From positions 35,603-99,602 of the forward strand of contig NZ_JAHDTF010000042.1 of assembly GCF_018531465.1 (NCBI RefSeq): DNA of 64,000 nucleotides. The letters run 5' to 3'. Source of the stretch: Sphaerisporangium fuscum (GTDB lineage Bacteria; Actinomycetota; Actinomycetes; Streptosporangiales; Streptosporangiaceae). The first letter of the stretch is position 1; every line of letters begins with the position of its first letter. Below the pieces are notes generated by a model. The model saw nothing but the letters and a program-made list of their open reading frames with translations, had not been told where the DNA came from and searched no databases. Position numbers and translations under genes: made by a program. Of this stretch, positions 25,249 to 34,603 are shown in pieces.

Positions 25249-25263
25249 TAGGAAGCCTTCCTA
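25249..25263. promoter_or_regulatory. Palindrome upstream of the chitosanase gene (CsnR-box-like)
   Basis: TAGGAAG, one central base, CTTCCTA: a perfect 7-1-7 dyad about 100 bp upstream of the start. It resembles the AGGAAA/TTTCCT palindrome reported for actinomycete chitosanase genes bound by the ROK-family repressor CsnR; the resemblance is from memory and the regulator is not in this window. Confidence 0.55.
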
Positions 25264-25365
25264 ACCAAATCCAGCGCGCGAACCGTGGCATCCGCAGAGA
25301 TCGGCCGCGCCCGGTGCCCGGCTCTCGGGGGTGCCGAGCGTCCGGGGCGGCAGAAAGGCTGATTC

Positions 25366-27132
25366 GTGCACCCCCACCTGCCGGCGCTCCGGCGCCCCGC
25401 CCACACGGCCCTCGTCCTGCTCGCCCTCCTCCTCGCCCAGGCCCTCGTGGGCGCCGCCGCCTACGCGGCCACCGCCCGCTACGAGGCCGAGACCGCGACC
25501 ATCTCCCAGGGAGCGGTGGCCACCAACCACACCGGTTACTCCGGCACCGGCTTCGTCGACGGCACCAACGTCGCGGGCAGCTACCTGGAATGGACGGTGA
25601 ACGCCCCGGCGGCGGGCAGCGCCACGCTGAGCATCCGCTACGCCAACGGCACCACGGCCGACCGTCCGGCCGACGTCTCGGTCAACGGCGCCGTCGTCGC
25701 GGCGGCCCACACCTTCGGCGGCACGGGTAGCTGGGACACCTGGACCACCGCCACCGTGACCGCCAACCTCAACGCCGGGGACAACACCGTCCGCGTCACG
25801 GCGACCTCCGCCAACGGCAACCCCAACCTCGACTACATCGAGGCCACGGTCACCGACACCTCCTCCACCGCCTACGAGGCGGAGAACGCGACGCTGTCGC
25901 AGGCCGCCGTCGCGACCAACCACACCGGCTACACCGGCACCGGCTTCGTCGACTACACCAACGTCGCCGGCGGGTACATCGAGTGGACCGTCAACGCCGC
26001 CACCGCGGGCAGCACGACCCTCGTCCTCCGGTACGCCAACGGCACCGCGGCCAACCGGCCCATGGACATCGCGGTCAACGGCGCCGTCGTCTCCGCCGGG
26101 CGCGCCTTCAACCCGACCGCCAACTGGGACACCTGGGCCGACAGCACGCTCACCGCGACGCTGAGGGCCGGCATCAACACCGTCCGGGCCACCGCGACCG
26201 GAGCGGACGGCGGCCCGAACGTCGACAAGCTCACCGTCGGCGTCGCGGGCGGCACCGACACCCAGGCGCCGACCGTGCCCGCGAACCTGCGCGTCACCGC
26301 GACCACCAGCAGCAGCATCTCCCTGGCCTGGGACGCCTCTACCGACAACGTCGGCGTGACCGGCTACAAGGTCTACGAGGGCTCGACCGCGGTCGCGATC
26401 CCCGGCGAGAACGCCGCGACCATCACCGGCCTGGCCGCCTCCAGCAGCCACACCTACACCGTCACCGCCGTCGACGCGGCGGGCAACGAGTCAGCGCGCA
26501 GCGCCTCCGTCACCGGCACCGCCACCGGCGGCGGCAGTGGTGGCGTGACCGCCGACCAGCTCCTGGCCAAGGTGACCACCTGCAGCCAGATCTCCAACGG
26601 CAAGTACAAGACCGACAGCGACGTCAGCACGGCCACCGTGCCGGTGTGCAACAAGAACGGCGCGGTGTTCTGGAAGGCCGACATGGACATCGACTGCGAC
26701 GGCGTCCGCACCACCCAGTGCAACGAGAACACCGACTGCTGCTTCCAGGCCGACACCTTCTGCCACACCACCACCGACACCCCGCTCAACGCGGCACAGC
26801 TGCCGTACGTCGTCGTGCCGAGCACGAGCGGCATCTGGAACTACACCACCAAGGGGATCGGCTGCGGCACGGTCGTGGCGGTGATCTACAACGGGAAGGT
26901 CGAATATGCCGTGATGGGAGACACCGGGCCCAGCGGCATCATCGGTGAGGCGTCCTACAAGACGGCCTCCGACCTCGGCATCAACCCCGACCCGAGCAAC
27001 GGCGGCACCGACACCGGTGTCACCTACATCGTCTTCACCGGGTCCGGCACCAAGGTCTCCACCATCCAGAACCACTCCCAGGCCGTCACCCTGGGCCGGC
27101 AACTCGCCCAGCAGTTCGTGAACAACAACTGA
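25366..27132 (+). CDS. Secreted GH75 chitosanase with two carbohydrate-binding modules and an fn3 domain
   Basis: 588 residues from GTG 25366. Order: signal peptide (1-~37); two tandem CBM35/CBM6-type modules, each starting with YEAE (residues ~39-165 and ~167-300; about half identical to each other); a fibronectin type III domain (~305-390, TVPANLRVTATTSSSISLAWDAS); a Gly/Ser linker; and a GH75 catalytic domain (~397-588). Candidate catalytic acids are in WKADMDIDCDG and SGIIGEASY. Cys-rich loops fit a secreted enzyme. It would cut chitosan outside the cell. An upstream palindrome suggests induction by chitosan oligomers. Confidence 0.92.
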   Translation: MHPHLPALRRPAHTALVLLALLLAQALVGAAAYAATARYEAETATISQGAVATNHTGYSGTGFVDGTNVAGSYLEWTVNAPAAGSATLSIRYANGTTADRPADVSVNGAVVAAAHTFGGTGSWDTWTTATVTANLNAGDNTVRVTATSANGNPNLDYIEATVTDTSSTAYEAENATLSQAAVATNHTGYTGTGFVDYTNVAGGYIEWTVNAATAGSTTLVLRYANGTAANRPMDIAVNGAVVSAGRAFNPTANWDTWADSTLTATLRAGINTVRATATGADGGPNVDKLTVGVAGGTDTQAPTVPANLRVTATTSSSISLAWDASTDNVGVTGYKVYEGSTAVAIPGENAATITGLAASSSHTYTVTAVDAAGNESARSASVTGTATGGGSGGVTADQLLAKVTTCSQISNGKYKTDSDVSTATVPVCNKNGAVFWKADMDIDCDGVRTTQCNENTDCCFQADTFCHTTTDTPLNAAQLPYVVVPSTSGIWNYTTKGIGCGTVVAVIYNGKVEYAVMGDTGPSGIIGEASYKTASDLGINPDPSNGGTDTGVTYIVFTGSGTKVSTIQNHSQAVTLGRQLAQQFVNNN

Positions 27133-27139
27133 TGACCAT

Positions 27140-27174
27140 CCCACGCAGGGGTGCGGGCCGCGCCCCTGCGTGGG
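27140..27174 (+). terminator. Hairpin terminator after the chitosanase gene
   Basis: A perfect 12-bp stem (CCCACGCAGGGG and complement) with an 11-nt loop, 7 nt after the stop; no long U-tract. Confidence 0.75.
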
Positions 27175-27257
27175 CCGCGTTGATTCAGGTCAAAAGCCAT
27201 GAATCATGGCCAGAACCGGAATAGGGTTCTCGGCGACCGATCACGCGAGGAGTGGCT

Positions 27258-27464
27258 ATGAACGAGTACGCGGTGACCTTCGACCTGGTCGACGCCGACA
27301 AGGACGGGCTCATCTCGGCCGGGGAACTGCTGCGGCTGATGGAGGTGCTCGGGCAGCCGGTGACCAGCGAGGCCGCCGAGGCCGCGGTCCGCAGGCTCGA
27401 CCTCGACGGCGACGGCCGCATCTCCCTGGAGGAGTTCTCCCACTACCTGAGCTCCACCCGCTAG
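27258..27464 (+). CDS. Small EF-hand calcium-binding protein
   Basis: 68 residues with two canonical EF-hand loops: DADKDGLISAGE (near residue 12) and DLDGDGRISLEE (near residue 48), each with Asp/Asn at positions 1, 3, 5 and Glu at 12. GAGGAG lies 5 nt before the ATG. No signal peptide, so it is cytosolic. Probably a calcium buffer or sensor; partner unknown. Confidence 0.9.
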   Translation: MNEYAVTFDLVDADKDGLISAGELLRLMEVLGQPVTSEAAEAAVRRLDLDGDGRISLEEFSHYLSSTR

Positions 27465-27552
27465 TTCGCCGGCCACGACCGGCGTCCGGTCCGAAGCTAC
27501 TAACCCTCCGTCTAATACGTCACAATTGGACGAACCCGACGGGAGGGTCGCC

Positions 27553-28734
27553 GTGTCTATCGCATCGGACAACGAGCTCTGGGCCGCCTTACCGAGCGGC
27601 GTGGCCGCCCTTCTCCGCCCCGCGGCCGGCGACCTGGCCGACCAGATGATCGTCGAGATCCAGCAGCGGGTCCCCGAGTACGCCCGGCCCTCCGACGAGA
27701 TCTACATCAAGGTGCTGCGCCTCGCCGTGGACGAGGCGCTCCACCGGTTCCTCGAACGCATCGAACGCCCCCGCGACCCCTGGGACCCCGAGGTGTTCCG
27801 CGCCATCGGCCGGGGCGAGGCCGCCGAGGGCCGCGACCTCGAACCCTTCCAGACCGCCATGCGCCTCGGCGCCCGCGTCGCCTGGCACCGCCTCACCGAG
27901 CAGGCCGAACGCCTCGGCCTGGACCCGAGGACGCTGTACGACCTCGGGGAGGCGATCTTCGTCTTCCTCGACCAGCTCGCCGACGCGGCCACCGAGGGGT
28001 TCAACGAGGCCCGCGCCAGGACGGCGGGCGAGATCGAACGCCGTCGTCACCGCCTGCTCGACCTGCTGCTGTCGCGGCCCCCCGCCTCACCGGAGGCCGT
28101 CGCCGACGCCGCCCGGGCCGCCGGCTGGCGCCTGCCGAAGACCGTGGCGGGTGTGGCGCTGCAGGAGCGCTGCGGGTACCGTGCGCCGTCCCTGGCCCCG
28201 GACGTGCTGGTCGGCCTGGACCGCAGGAACCCCTGCCTGATCGTCCCGGACCCGGCGGGGCCGGGCCAGGCGCAGATGCTCGAAAACGGGCTGCGCGGGT
28301 GGCGGGCGGCCATCGGGCCGGCCGTGCCGCTGCCGCAGGCGGCGACGTCCCTGAGATGGGCGAGCGAGGCCCTGGAGCTGGCGGGACGCGGCGTACTGCC
28401 CGATGGCGACGGGGTGCTGCGCTGCGCGGACCACATGGCCACTCTGGTGGTGTTCAAGGACGAGGAACTGGTGGCGGCCCTGTCGAAGGTGCGGCTGGCC
28501 CCCCTCGCGCACCTGCGCCCGAGCCAGCAGGACCGGCTGGCCGAGACCCTGCTGGCGTGGCTGCGGCACGGGCGGGGCGCCGGAGAGGTCGCCGCCCGCC
28601 TCCACGTGCACCCGCAGACGGTCCGCTACCGGCTGCGGCAGCTGGAGGAGCTGTACGGCGACCAGCTCGCCGACCCCGACGTGCGTTTCGAGCTCGAGAT
28701 CGTGCTGCGCGCCCGCCAGGCACTCGGCCGCTGA
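27553..28734 (+). CDS. PucR/CdaR-type helix-turn-helix regulator
   Basis: 393 residues from GTG 27553 (GGGAGG 6 nt upstream). The N-terminal ~180 residues are an RsbR-like helical sensory region (LADQMIVEIQQRVPEYARPSDEIY), followed by a GGDEF-like PucR middle part, and a C-terminal HTH_30 (ETLLAWLRHGRGAGEVAARLHVHPQTVRYRLRQLEELYG). These regulators usually sense metabolites and act on neighbouring genes; no obvious local target is visible. Confidence 0.88.
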   Translation: MSIASDNELWAALPSGVAALLRPAAGDLADQMIVEIQQRVPEYARPSDEIYIKVLRLAVDEALHRFLERIERPRDPWDPEVFRAIGRGEAAEGRDLEPFQTAMRLGARVAWHRLTEQAERLGLDPRTLYDLGEAIFVFLDQLADAATEGFNEARARTAGEIERRRHRLLDLLLSRPPASPEAVADAARAAGWRLPKTVAGVALQERCGYRAPSLAPDVLVGLDRRNPCLIVPDPAGPGQAQMLENGLRGWRAAIGPAVPLPQAATSLRWASEALELAGRGVLPDGDGVLRCADHMATLVVFKDEELVAALSKVRLAPLAHLRPSQQDRLAETLLAWLRHGRGAGEVAARLHVHPQTVRYRLRQLEELYGDQLADPDVRFELEIVLRARQALGR

Positions 28735-28830
28735 CCCCATTCGCGGGGCAAAAGAGAAAAAGTGGAACCGGGCCGGCGAACCTCACCAAGTACGGGGTGA
28801 CCGCATCGAAAACCCCGGAGAGGACCGCCC

Positions 28831-29430
28831 GTGCTGAGTGCCCAGGCACTGCTCGACGGCTCCACGCTGGACGACTCCACCGTCATCGCCAATTCGCTCG
28901 ACCAGCCCGAGCTGTTCGCGGTGGTGTTCGACCGGCATGCCGACGAGATCTTCCGGTACGCCAGCAGGCGCCTCGGCGCCGACCTTGCCGAGGACGTGGT
29001 GGCGGAGGTGTTCCTCGTCGCCTTCCGCGGCCGGGCCCGCTACGACGGCTCCCGGCCGGACTCACGACCCTGGCTGTACGGCATCGCCACCAACGTGGTG
29101 TCACAGCACCGCCGAGCCGAGCGGCGGCGCACCCAGATGATGGCGAGGGTGGCCCCCGACCGTCCCGGCTCGTTCGACGACAGGAGCGTCGAACGCGTCA
29201 CCGCCGAGCAACTCCAGCCCCGGCTCGCCCGGGCGCTGTCGAAGCTGTCGGCGCGGGACCGCGACCTGCTGCTCCTGGTGGCCTGGACCGACCTCACCTA
29301 CGAGGACGTCGCGCAGGCGCTTCGGATGCCGATCGGCACGGTCCGCTCCCGGCTGCACCGTGTCCGCGTGAAGCTGCGCAGGGCACTCGGCGGTATCGAC
29401 CCTCTCAACTTGGAGCCCCAGCATGGATGA
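28831..29430 (+). CDS. ECF RNA polymerase sigma factor (second pair)
   Basis: 199 residues. Region 2: LFAVVFDRHADEIFRYASRRLGADLAEDVVAEVFLVAFRGR; region 4: LSARDRDLLLLVAWTDLTYEDVAQALRMPIGTVRSRLHRVR. Overlaps the CU044_5270 gene by 8 bp, the same design as the pair at 3.4-5.0 kb, with clear sequence similarity (RPWLYGIATNVVSQHRR against RPWLFGIATNLVSKHRR). Start GTG 28831. Signal unknown. Confidence 0.9.
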   Translation: MLSAQALLDGSTLDDSTVIANSLDQPELFAVVFDRHADEIFRYASRRLGADLAEDVVAEVFLVAFRGRARYDGSRPDSRPWLYGIATNVVSQHRRAERRRTQMMARVAPDRPGSFDDRSVERVTAEQLQPRLARALSKLSARDRDLLLLVAWTDLTYEDVAQALRMPIGTVRSRLHRVRVKLRRALGGIDPLNLEPQHG

Positions 29431-30691
29431 CGAGATCAGGATCTTCAGTGATGGCCGTCCCGCCGCGCCCGCGTACCGGCCGGAGGCCCGGGACGCCGCG
29501 CGCCGCCGGCTCCTGGACGAGGCGACGGGGCGGCGCCGGGCGGCGTTCCGCTTTCCCCGCCTGGGGTGGCAGGCCGTGGGGGCGTTCGGGGTGACCCTCG
29601 CGCTGGTCGGCGGGGTGGGTGTGGCCCTGTCGTCGCGTCCGGCCCCGGTCCCGGCCGCGGCGCCGGGGGCCGACGCGACGGAGTCGGCCGAGGTGGTGCC
29701 GGCCGTGCGGCCGTCCGAGCTCGCGCCGAAGCCCGGCCAGTACATCCTGGTGCAGTCGGAGACCATGTACACCTCCCAGTCTTTCTACGGTGGCAAGAAG
29801 GAGAGCCGCTACCTGTACCGGACGGCCCGCAAGATCTGGCGCTCCGTCGACGGCAGCAAGACGGGCCTGCTGTACATCGAGGGACGCTCGCCCAAGCCGT
29901 ACCCCGGCTGGCCCATCCCCGAAGAGGCCAAGAAGTGGCAGGGCGCGGACTGGAGCGAGATCGAGAAGCCCTGTACACCGGAGCGGCCGGAGAACAGGCG
30001 CTTCGACTACGCCTATCTCAGCACCCTGCCCACCGACAAGGACGGAATGCGCGACTACCTGTACAAGAGTTCGAGGCGCGAGGACGACGGCGGAAAGCAG
30101 ATCCCTCCTGATTCGGACGCCTGGACGCTCGTCGGTGACCTGCTGAGGGAGAACTACATGCCGCGCGCGCAGCGGCAGGCGCTCTTCGAGGCGGCCAGGA
30201 CGATCCCCGGTGTCCGGACGGCCGAGGGGGTCGAGGACTCGGCGGGCCGCAAGGGCACGGCCCTCGGCAGGCCGGCGAACGGCACACTGGCACAGTTGAT
30301 CTTCGATCCCGAGACCTACATGTTCCTCGGAGAGCGTGAAGTCGTGGTCGACCGGAAGGCCGCCGGCGCGCCCGTGGGGAGCGTCCTCGCCCTGACCGCG
30401 GAGCTCAGCGTCTCGGTGGTGGACGAACTGCCGAAGGCCGAGGGCGTTCACAAGGACGGCAGCTGCGACATGATGAAGAAGCCGGCCGCGACGACGCCGC
30501 CGACCGATCCCGCCGGCCCGCAGCCAAGCAACTCGCAGTCGCCGACCGGCCCCGACCCCTCCGACCCGCCGACCGCGCAACCGACCGGCTCGGACCCCTC
30601 CGCCCCGCCGACCGGTCCCGACCCCTCCGACCCGCCGATGCCACCCTCGCAGGGGGCGGAGCCGACCGATCCGCAGCCGGTCGCCTCGTAA
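29423..30691 (+). CDS. CU044_5270 family membrane protein with Pro-rich tail
   Basis: 422 residues. A cytoplasmic N-terminus (~48 residues), one transmembrane helix (VGAFGVTLALVGGVGVAL), an extracytoplasmic domain to about 345 and a C-terminal ~75-residue tail of imperfect TGPDPSDPP/QPTGSDPS repeats, which may span the cell wall. Overlaps the sigma gene and probably controls it. A hairpin terminator follows. Confidence 0.85.
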   Translation: MDDEIRIFSDGRPAAPAYRPEARDAARRRLLDEATGRRRAAFRFPRLGWQAVGAFGVTLALVGGVGVALSSRPAPVPAAAPGADATESAEVVPAVRPSELAPKPGQYILVQSETMYTSQSFYGGKKESRYLYRTARKIWRSVDGSKTGLLYIEGRSPKPYPGWPIPEEAKKWQGADWSEIEKPCTPERPENRRFDYAYLSTLPTDKDGMRDYLYKSSRREDDGGKQIPPDSDAWTLVGDLLRENYMPRAQRQALFEAARTIPGVRTAEGVEDSAGRKGTALGRPANGTLAQLIFDPETYMFLGEREVVVDRKAAGAPVGSVLALTAELSVSVVDELPKAEGVHKDGSCDMMKKPAATTPPTDPAGPQPSNSQSPTGPDPSDPPTAQPTGSDPSAPPTGPDPSDPPMPPSQGAEPTDPQPVAS

Positions 30692-30713
30692 CAACAGGAC
30701 GCCCCCTGACCGG

Positions 30714-30752
30714 CGGAACGGCTCGTACCGCAGCGCGGTGCGGGCCGTTCCG
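30714..30752 (+). terminator. Hairpin between convergent genes
   Basis: CGGAACGGC (30714-30722) pairs with GCCGTTCCG (30744-30752); an inner ACCGC/GCGGT stem extends it. Followed by TCTTCC. It lies between the CU044_5270 gene and the convergent PH-like membrane protein. Confidence 0.65.
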
Positions 30753-30767
30753 TCTTCCGTGCGAAGG

Positions 30768-31478
30768 TCAGACCAGGCCGATCATGAAGCCTTCGTCGCG
30801 GACGCCCAGGTAGATGTTGGGACGGTGCGTGCGCATGGCCTGGTCGATCGGCTCGATGTGCTTGGCCGCCGATCCCAGCGGCAACCGGTAGCCCTTCTTG
30901 ACCTGATGGAACTCCCACATCGGCTCCATCTCCGGGTGACGGCCGCGGAAGCCCGGATCGGCGGGGAAGAGGTCGAGCCGCACCATCACCTTGCGCGGCA
31001 GCAGGCGGTCACTGACCTTGACGTGACGTTTGCGCGTCTGGGAGACGGCGACGCCGGCGAGCTCCTGCCAGGCGACGGCCCACGACGTGCCGCGAGGGTC
31101 CTCCCAGCGGATGCCGAGCGGCTCGATGACGAGCCTTCGCGGCCGGGTGATCCGCCGCCAGGTGAGGAGCGGCAGCAGTCCGAAGGCGACGAACACCGCG
31201 CCCAGCACGCCCACCGCGATCCTCACCCCCAGGCCGCCGTCCACCTGCCCGGTGGCGGCCGCGGCGAGCGAGACCAGCCCGAGCCCGCCGACGACGACGC
31301 CCGCGGCGATCGCCTTGCCCTTGGATCGCGCCCCCACGTCGACCACCACCGGCTCGGCGGCGAACTGCGGCTGCGGCGGTCCCTGCTGGGCGAACGCCTG
31401 GGGCGGCACCGGCTGGACGAATCCCGGCTGCGGAACCTGCTGCGGCGGAAACTGCCGTTCTGACCCGGAATATGCCAC
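30768..31478 (-). CDS. Membrane protein with Gln/Pro-rich N-terminus and PH-like domain
   Basis: 236 residues. A Pro/Gln-rich cytoplasmic segment (1-~48), two transmembrane helices (about 55-78 and 85-108), and a soluble domain (RRLVIEPLGIRWEDPRGTSWAVAWQELAGVAV) resembling bacterial PH-like domains. No specific family name recognised; probable membrane-associated scaffold. Function unknown. Confidence 0.65.
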   Translation of the reverse strand: MAYSGSERQFPPQQVPQPGFVQPVPPQAFAQQGPPQPQFAAEPVVVDVGARSKGKAIAAGVVVGGLGLVSLAAAATGQVDGGLGVRIAVGVLGAVFVAFGLLPLLTWRRITRPRRLVIEPLGIRWEDPRGTSWAVAWQELAGVAVSQTRKRHVKVSDRLLPRKVMVRLDLFPADPGFRGRHPEMEPMWEFHQVKKGYRLPLGSAAKHIEPIDQAMRTHRPNIYLGVRDEGFMIGLV

Positions 31479-31752
31479 ACGGGGATGTTAAGCCAACAGG
31501 AATAGATATGGGCTGGATTGACCTAACTCCCAGTTATCACACTGTGTCATGAACGAACCCCGATCAGTGCACGGCCGCAGGTCTCGCCCCTGCTCACACG
31601 CGCCGGGGCGAAAGCACGAGGACTGCTCACAATTAGCGAATAACAGCGGGAAATACGCCCTCGTCGCAAAGCTCGCCCTGACCGGAAACACGAAAGCGGG
31701 CGGGGACCGGTGCGGATGACCGCCCGTACCCCGCCCGCCGGGGAGATCGACC

Positions 31753-33036
31753 TCAGCTGGTGATGTACACCTGGCCGAAGACCTCCGAAAGCTTCTTCAC
31801 GTCCTGGCTGACGCCCACCTCGGCGGCGGCCGGGTCGAAGATGGTCGACAGGCGGCGCTGGAGCGGCTGCAGCTTGGTGAGCTGCTCCCAGGCCGGCGTG
31901 GCCGCCAGCTTCTCGCCCATGACCCGGTAGGTCCCGCCCGTGGTGTCCTGCCAGTGGGTCCACAGGTTGACGGTCGCCGCGCCGTTCTTCAGGGGGGCGG
32001 CGACACGCTGCTGGACGACCGTGGCGGCCTGCTCGGTGGTGAGCTGCGAGCGGTCCTTGCCGGCGAGCCCGGCGTCCTCGGCCGAGATCTGCGCGAGGGT
32101 GTCCCAGGCGAGCGCCTTGACCTTGACCCACTGGTTGCTCTGCGCCTGCGCACCGCTGATCTTCCAGGTGGCGTAGGCGGTGTTGAGCAGGCCCGCGTCG
32201 AGGGTGAGCTGGTCCACCGAGCCGGACGTCAGCAGCGGCTCGATCTTGTCGGGCGTGAGCAGCGGGTACTTCTTGGTCATCTCGGCCTTGCAGGGGTCGT
32301 TCTCACCGCAGCCGAACTCCGGCACCACCGTGTGCACGCCCAGCTTCTTGCCGGGGGCGACCTGGTGCAGCGCCGCGGCGGTCTCGGTGACGAACTTGCT
32401 CATCTCCTCCGAAGTCGTCACCGCGCCGTTGTAGCCGAGCTGCGAGGTGAACCGGATGCCGACCACACCCGGCTGCGCGGCCAGCGCGCCGACCTTCTTG
32501 ACGGCGGCGGCGAACTGGGTGGCGCCGGCCTTGTAGTCGTCCAGGAGCTCGGTGTCGATCCACACCCGCATCTTGCCCGCCGCCGCGGCGGCGACGGCCT
32601 GACCGGCGGGCGTCTGCGCGGCCGCGGCGATCTCCTCGGGGCTCACCGAGCAGGTCGCACCGGCCGTCTGGCAGGTCGGCGGGGTGTTGTCGTCGGTGTA
32701 CCCCTCGGGCGCCGGGTCGCCCTCGTCGTGGGCGACGCCGTCGCCCTCGCCGTCGTTCTTGCAGTTCTCGACCGTGCAGTCGATCCAGCCGACGGGATAC
32801 TCGCCGGCCTCCTTCAGCTTCGCGCCGTCGTCCTTGGCCCAGAAACGCACGATGTCGAGCGCCTGCGCCGGGTCGGCCATCCAGAAGCACTGGGGATCGG
32901 ACGGCGAGCCGCCGTTGGTTACGTTCTTGCAGTCTTCCTTGCCGCTGCCGTCATCGGAGAACGCCGAGGCAGCGGGCAGCCCTACCGCGAGGGCGGTGAG
33001 TGCGGCGCTGAGGGCGAGGGCTCTCCTGATTCGCAT
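31753..33036 (-). CDS. Secreted protein of unknown function, possibly TIM-barrel
   Basis: 427 residues from ATG 33036 (AAGGAG 7 nt upstream; an earlier in-frame ATG lacks a ribosome site). Signal peptide MRIRRALALSAALTALAVGL, cleavage near ASA. The mature protein has paired Cys in the first half and alternating strand/helix blocks (MRVWIDTELLDDY, VVGIRFTSQLGY, KLGVHTVVPEFGC, VNLWTHWQDTTGGTYRV) that suggest a TIM barrel-like fold. No catalytic motif recognised. Monocistronic. Confidence 0.7.
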   Translation of the reverse strand: MRIRRALALSAALTALAVGLPAASAFSDDGSGKEDCKNVTNGGSPSDPQCFWMADPAQALDIVRFWAKDDGAKLKEAGEYPVGWIDCTVENCKNDGEGDGVAHDEGDPAPEGYTDDNTPPTCQTAGATCSVSPEEIAAAAQTPAGQAVAAAAAGKMRVWIDTELLDDYKAGATQFAAAVKKVGALAAQPGVVGIRFTSQLGYNGAVTTSEEMSKFVTETAAALHQVAPGKKLGVHTVVPEFGCGENDPCKAEMTKKYPLLTPDKIEPLLTSGSVDQLTLDAGLLNTAYATWKISGAQAQSNQWVKVKALAWDTLAQISAEDAGLAGKDRSQLTTEQAATVVQQRVAAPLKNGAATVNLWTHWQDTTGGTYRVMGEKLAATPAWEQLTKLQPLQRRLSTIFDPAAAEVGVSQDVKKLSEVFGQVYITS

Positions 33037-33267
33037 CAAGCGTCTCCTTGGGGCGGCGCGAAAACACGGTGATCGCTCATAAACGATCGAAACGACTGTA
33101 TCGGGCACATCTTTACTCGACCAGAGGATCTACAGGATTACTTGGACCTGTGAGCAGGTCACAAGGCTCTCACCTCGTCCGATCACCTCGGCCTTCCCGA
33201 GCTCGCCCCCGGATTTCGCCCTCTCGTACGGCACGGGTAACCGTCCGTTCCCGTTTTCCGGAGAAGA

Positions 33268-33912
33268 TCAGGTCAGGGCTTCGCCGAGTTCGACGGCCGC
33301 GGCGACCACGCGGGGGCCGAGCGTGCCGCTGTCGAGGGCGCTGAAGGTCACGATGCCCACCGACGCCTCCAGCCACGGCAGGCCCGGCAACGGAGCCGCG
33401 ATGCCCCGCGCTCCCTCCTGCAACTGCCCCTCGGTGACGGTGTAGTCGCTGCGGCTCTCGCGCAGGTTGAGGATGGCGAGGCCGGCCGCGCCGCGCGAGA
33501 GCGGGTGCCTGGCGCCCTCGCGGTAGGCGACGTGCATGTCGGTCCAGGTCGGCTCGACCACGGCGATGGCCAGCCCTTCGTCGCCTTCGGCCACCGTCAG
33601 ATGGGCGGTGGCCCCGGTGTCCTCGGCCAGCCGCCGCAGCGCGGGCAGGGCCGCCGCCCTCAGCAGCGGCTGGACGGCGCGCGCCAGCGCGAGCACGCCG
33701 AAGCCCAGATGGGCGCGCCCCTCGGCGTCCCGCCGGGCGAAGCCTTCGTTCTGCAGGGTCGTCAGCAGCCGGTACACGATCGGGCGGCTGAGCCCGAGCT
33801 CCTGGGCCAGCTCCGTGGGCGTACGGCCGCGATGGCCGTCGGCGAGCAGCCGCAGCAGCCGCAGCCCCCGCTCCAGGGTCTGTGCCGACTCCGGGCCCCC
33901 CTTGTGATCCAC
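33268..33912 (-). CDS. IclR-family regulator
   Basis: 214 residues: a winged helix (TLERGLRLLRLLADGHRGRTPTELAQELGLSRPIVYRLL) and a ligand-binding domain ending near residue 205. It is shorter than typical IclR (about 250), with a trimmed C-terminal domain. Lies just downstream of the XRE-cupin gene on the same strand (8-bp gap). IclR proteins often control aromatic catabolism; the homogentisate operon is 4.5 kb away, so a link is possible but unproven. Confidence 0.85.
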   Translation of the reverse strand: MDHKGGPESAQTLERGLRLLRLLADGHRGRTPTELAQELGLSRPIVYRLLTTLQNEGFARRDAEGRAHLGFGVLALARAVQPLLRAAALPALRRLAEDTGATAHLTVAEGDEGLAIAVVEPTWTDMHVAYREGARHPLSRGAAGLAILNLRESRSDYTVTEGQLQEGARGIAAPLPGLPWLEASVGIVTFSALDSGTLGPRVVAAAVELGEALT

Positions 33913-33920
33913 CTTTCCGA

Positions 33921-34526
33921 TTATGCGCCGCCCGGCACGGCCCGCGGCCTCTGGCTGGGGCGGGCCCGGACATGGAGGCGTTCACCCTGCGGCCCGAAGA
34001 GTGCGAGGACCTCGGCGGGCTCCGGCCCCGGATTGGTCATGCAGTGCGGGACACGGGTGTCGAACTCGGCGGCCTCCCCCTCCGTGAGGATCAGATCGTG
34101 CTCGCCGAGCAGCAGCCGCAGGCGGCCCGAGAGGACGTACAGCCACTCGTAGCCCTCGTGGGTCTTCTGTTCCAGATCTTCCGGCGTGTTCGGCGGATAG
34201 ATCTGCTTGAACGCCCTGATGCCGCCGGGCCTGCGGGTCAGCGGGAGGAACGTCACGCCGCGCCGCACGATCGGGCGGGCGCGCACGCGCGGGTCGCCGC
34301 CGAGCGGCGCGTCGACCAGCTCGTCCAGAGGGACCTCGTAGGCCCGTGCCAGCGGCAACAGCAGCTCCAGCGTGGGTTTGCGCCCGCCGGACTCCAGGCG
34401 GGACAGCGTGCTCACGGAGATGCCGGTGGTCTCGGCGAGCTCGCTCAGCGTCATGTCGCGTTCCCTGCGCAGCGCCCGCAGCCGCGGGCCCACCCCGAGC
34501 AGGATCTCGGCCTCGTCCTTTGCCAT
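33921..34526 (-). CDS. XRE-family regulator with C-terminal cupin
   Basis: 201 residues from ATG 34526. HTH at ~13-67 (MTLSELAETTGISVSTLSRLESGGRKPTLELLLPLA) and a cupin sensor domain at ~110-185 (HEGYEWLYVLSGRLRLLLGEHDLILTEGEAAEFDTRVPHCM). Divergent from the oxidoreductase-methyltransferase fusion with a 77-bp gap; it probably regulates that gene. Confidence 0.9.
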   Translation of the reverse strand: MAKDEAEILLGVGPRLRALRRERDMTLSELAETTGISVSTLSRLESGGRKPTLELLLPLARAYEVPLDELVDAPLGGDPRVRARPIVRRGVTFLPLTRRPGGIRAFKQIYPPNTPEDLEQKTHEGYEWLYVLSGRLRLLLGEHDLILTEGEAAEFDTRVPHCMTNPGPEPAEVLALFGPQGERLHVRARPSQRPRAVPGGA

Positions 34527-34603
34527 ATCAGCAACACTACTTGCCGAACCGACGCGTCGCACCGCATGGTTGGCCCAGCCGACGACATGGAGAGGAACGA
34601 TCG

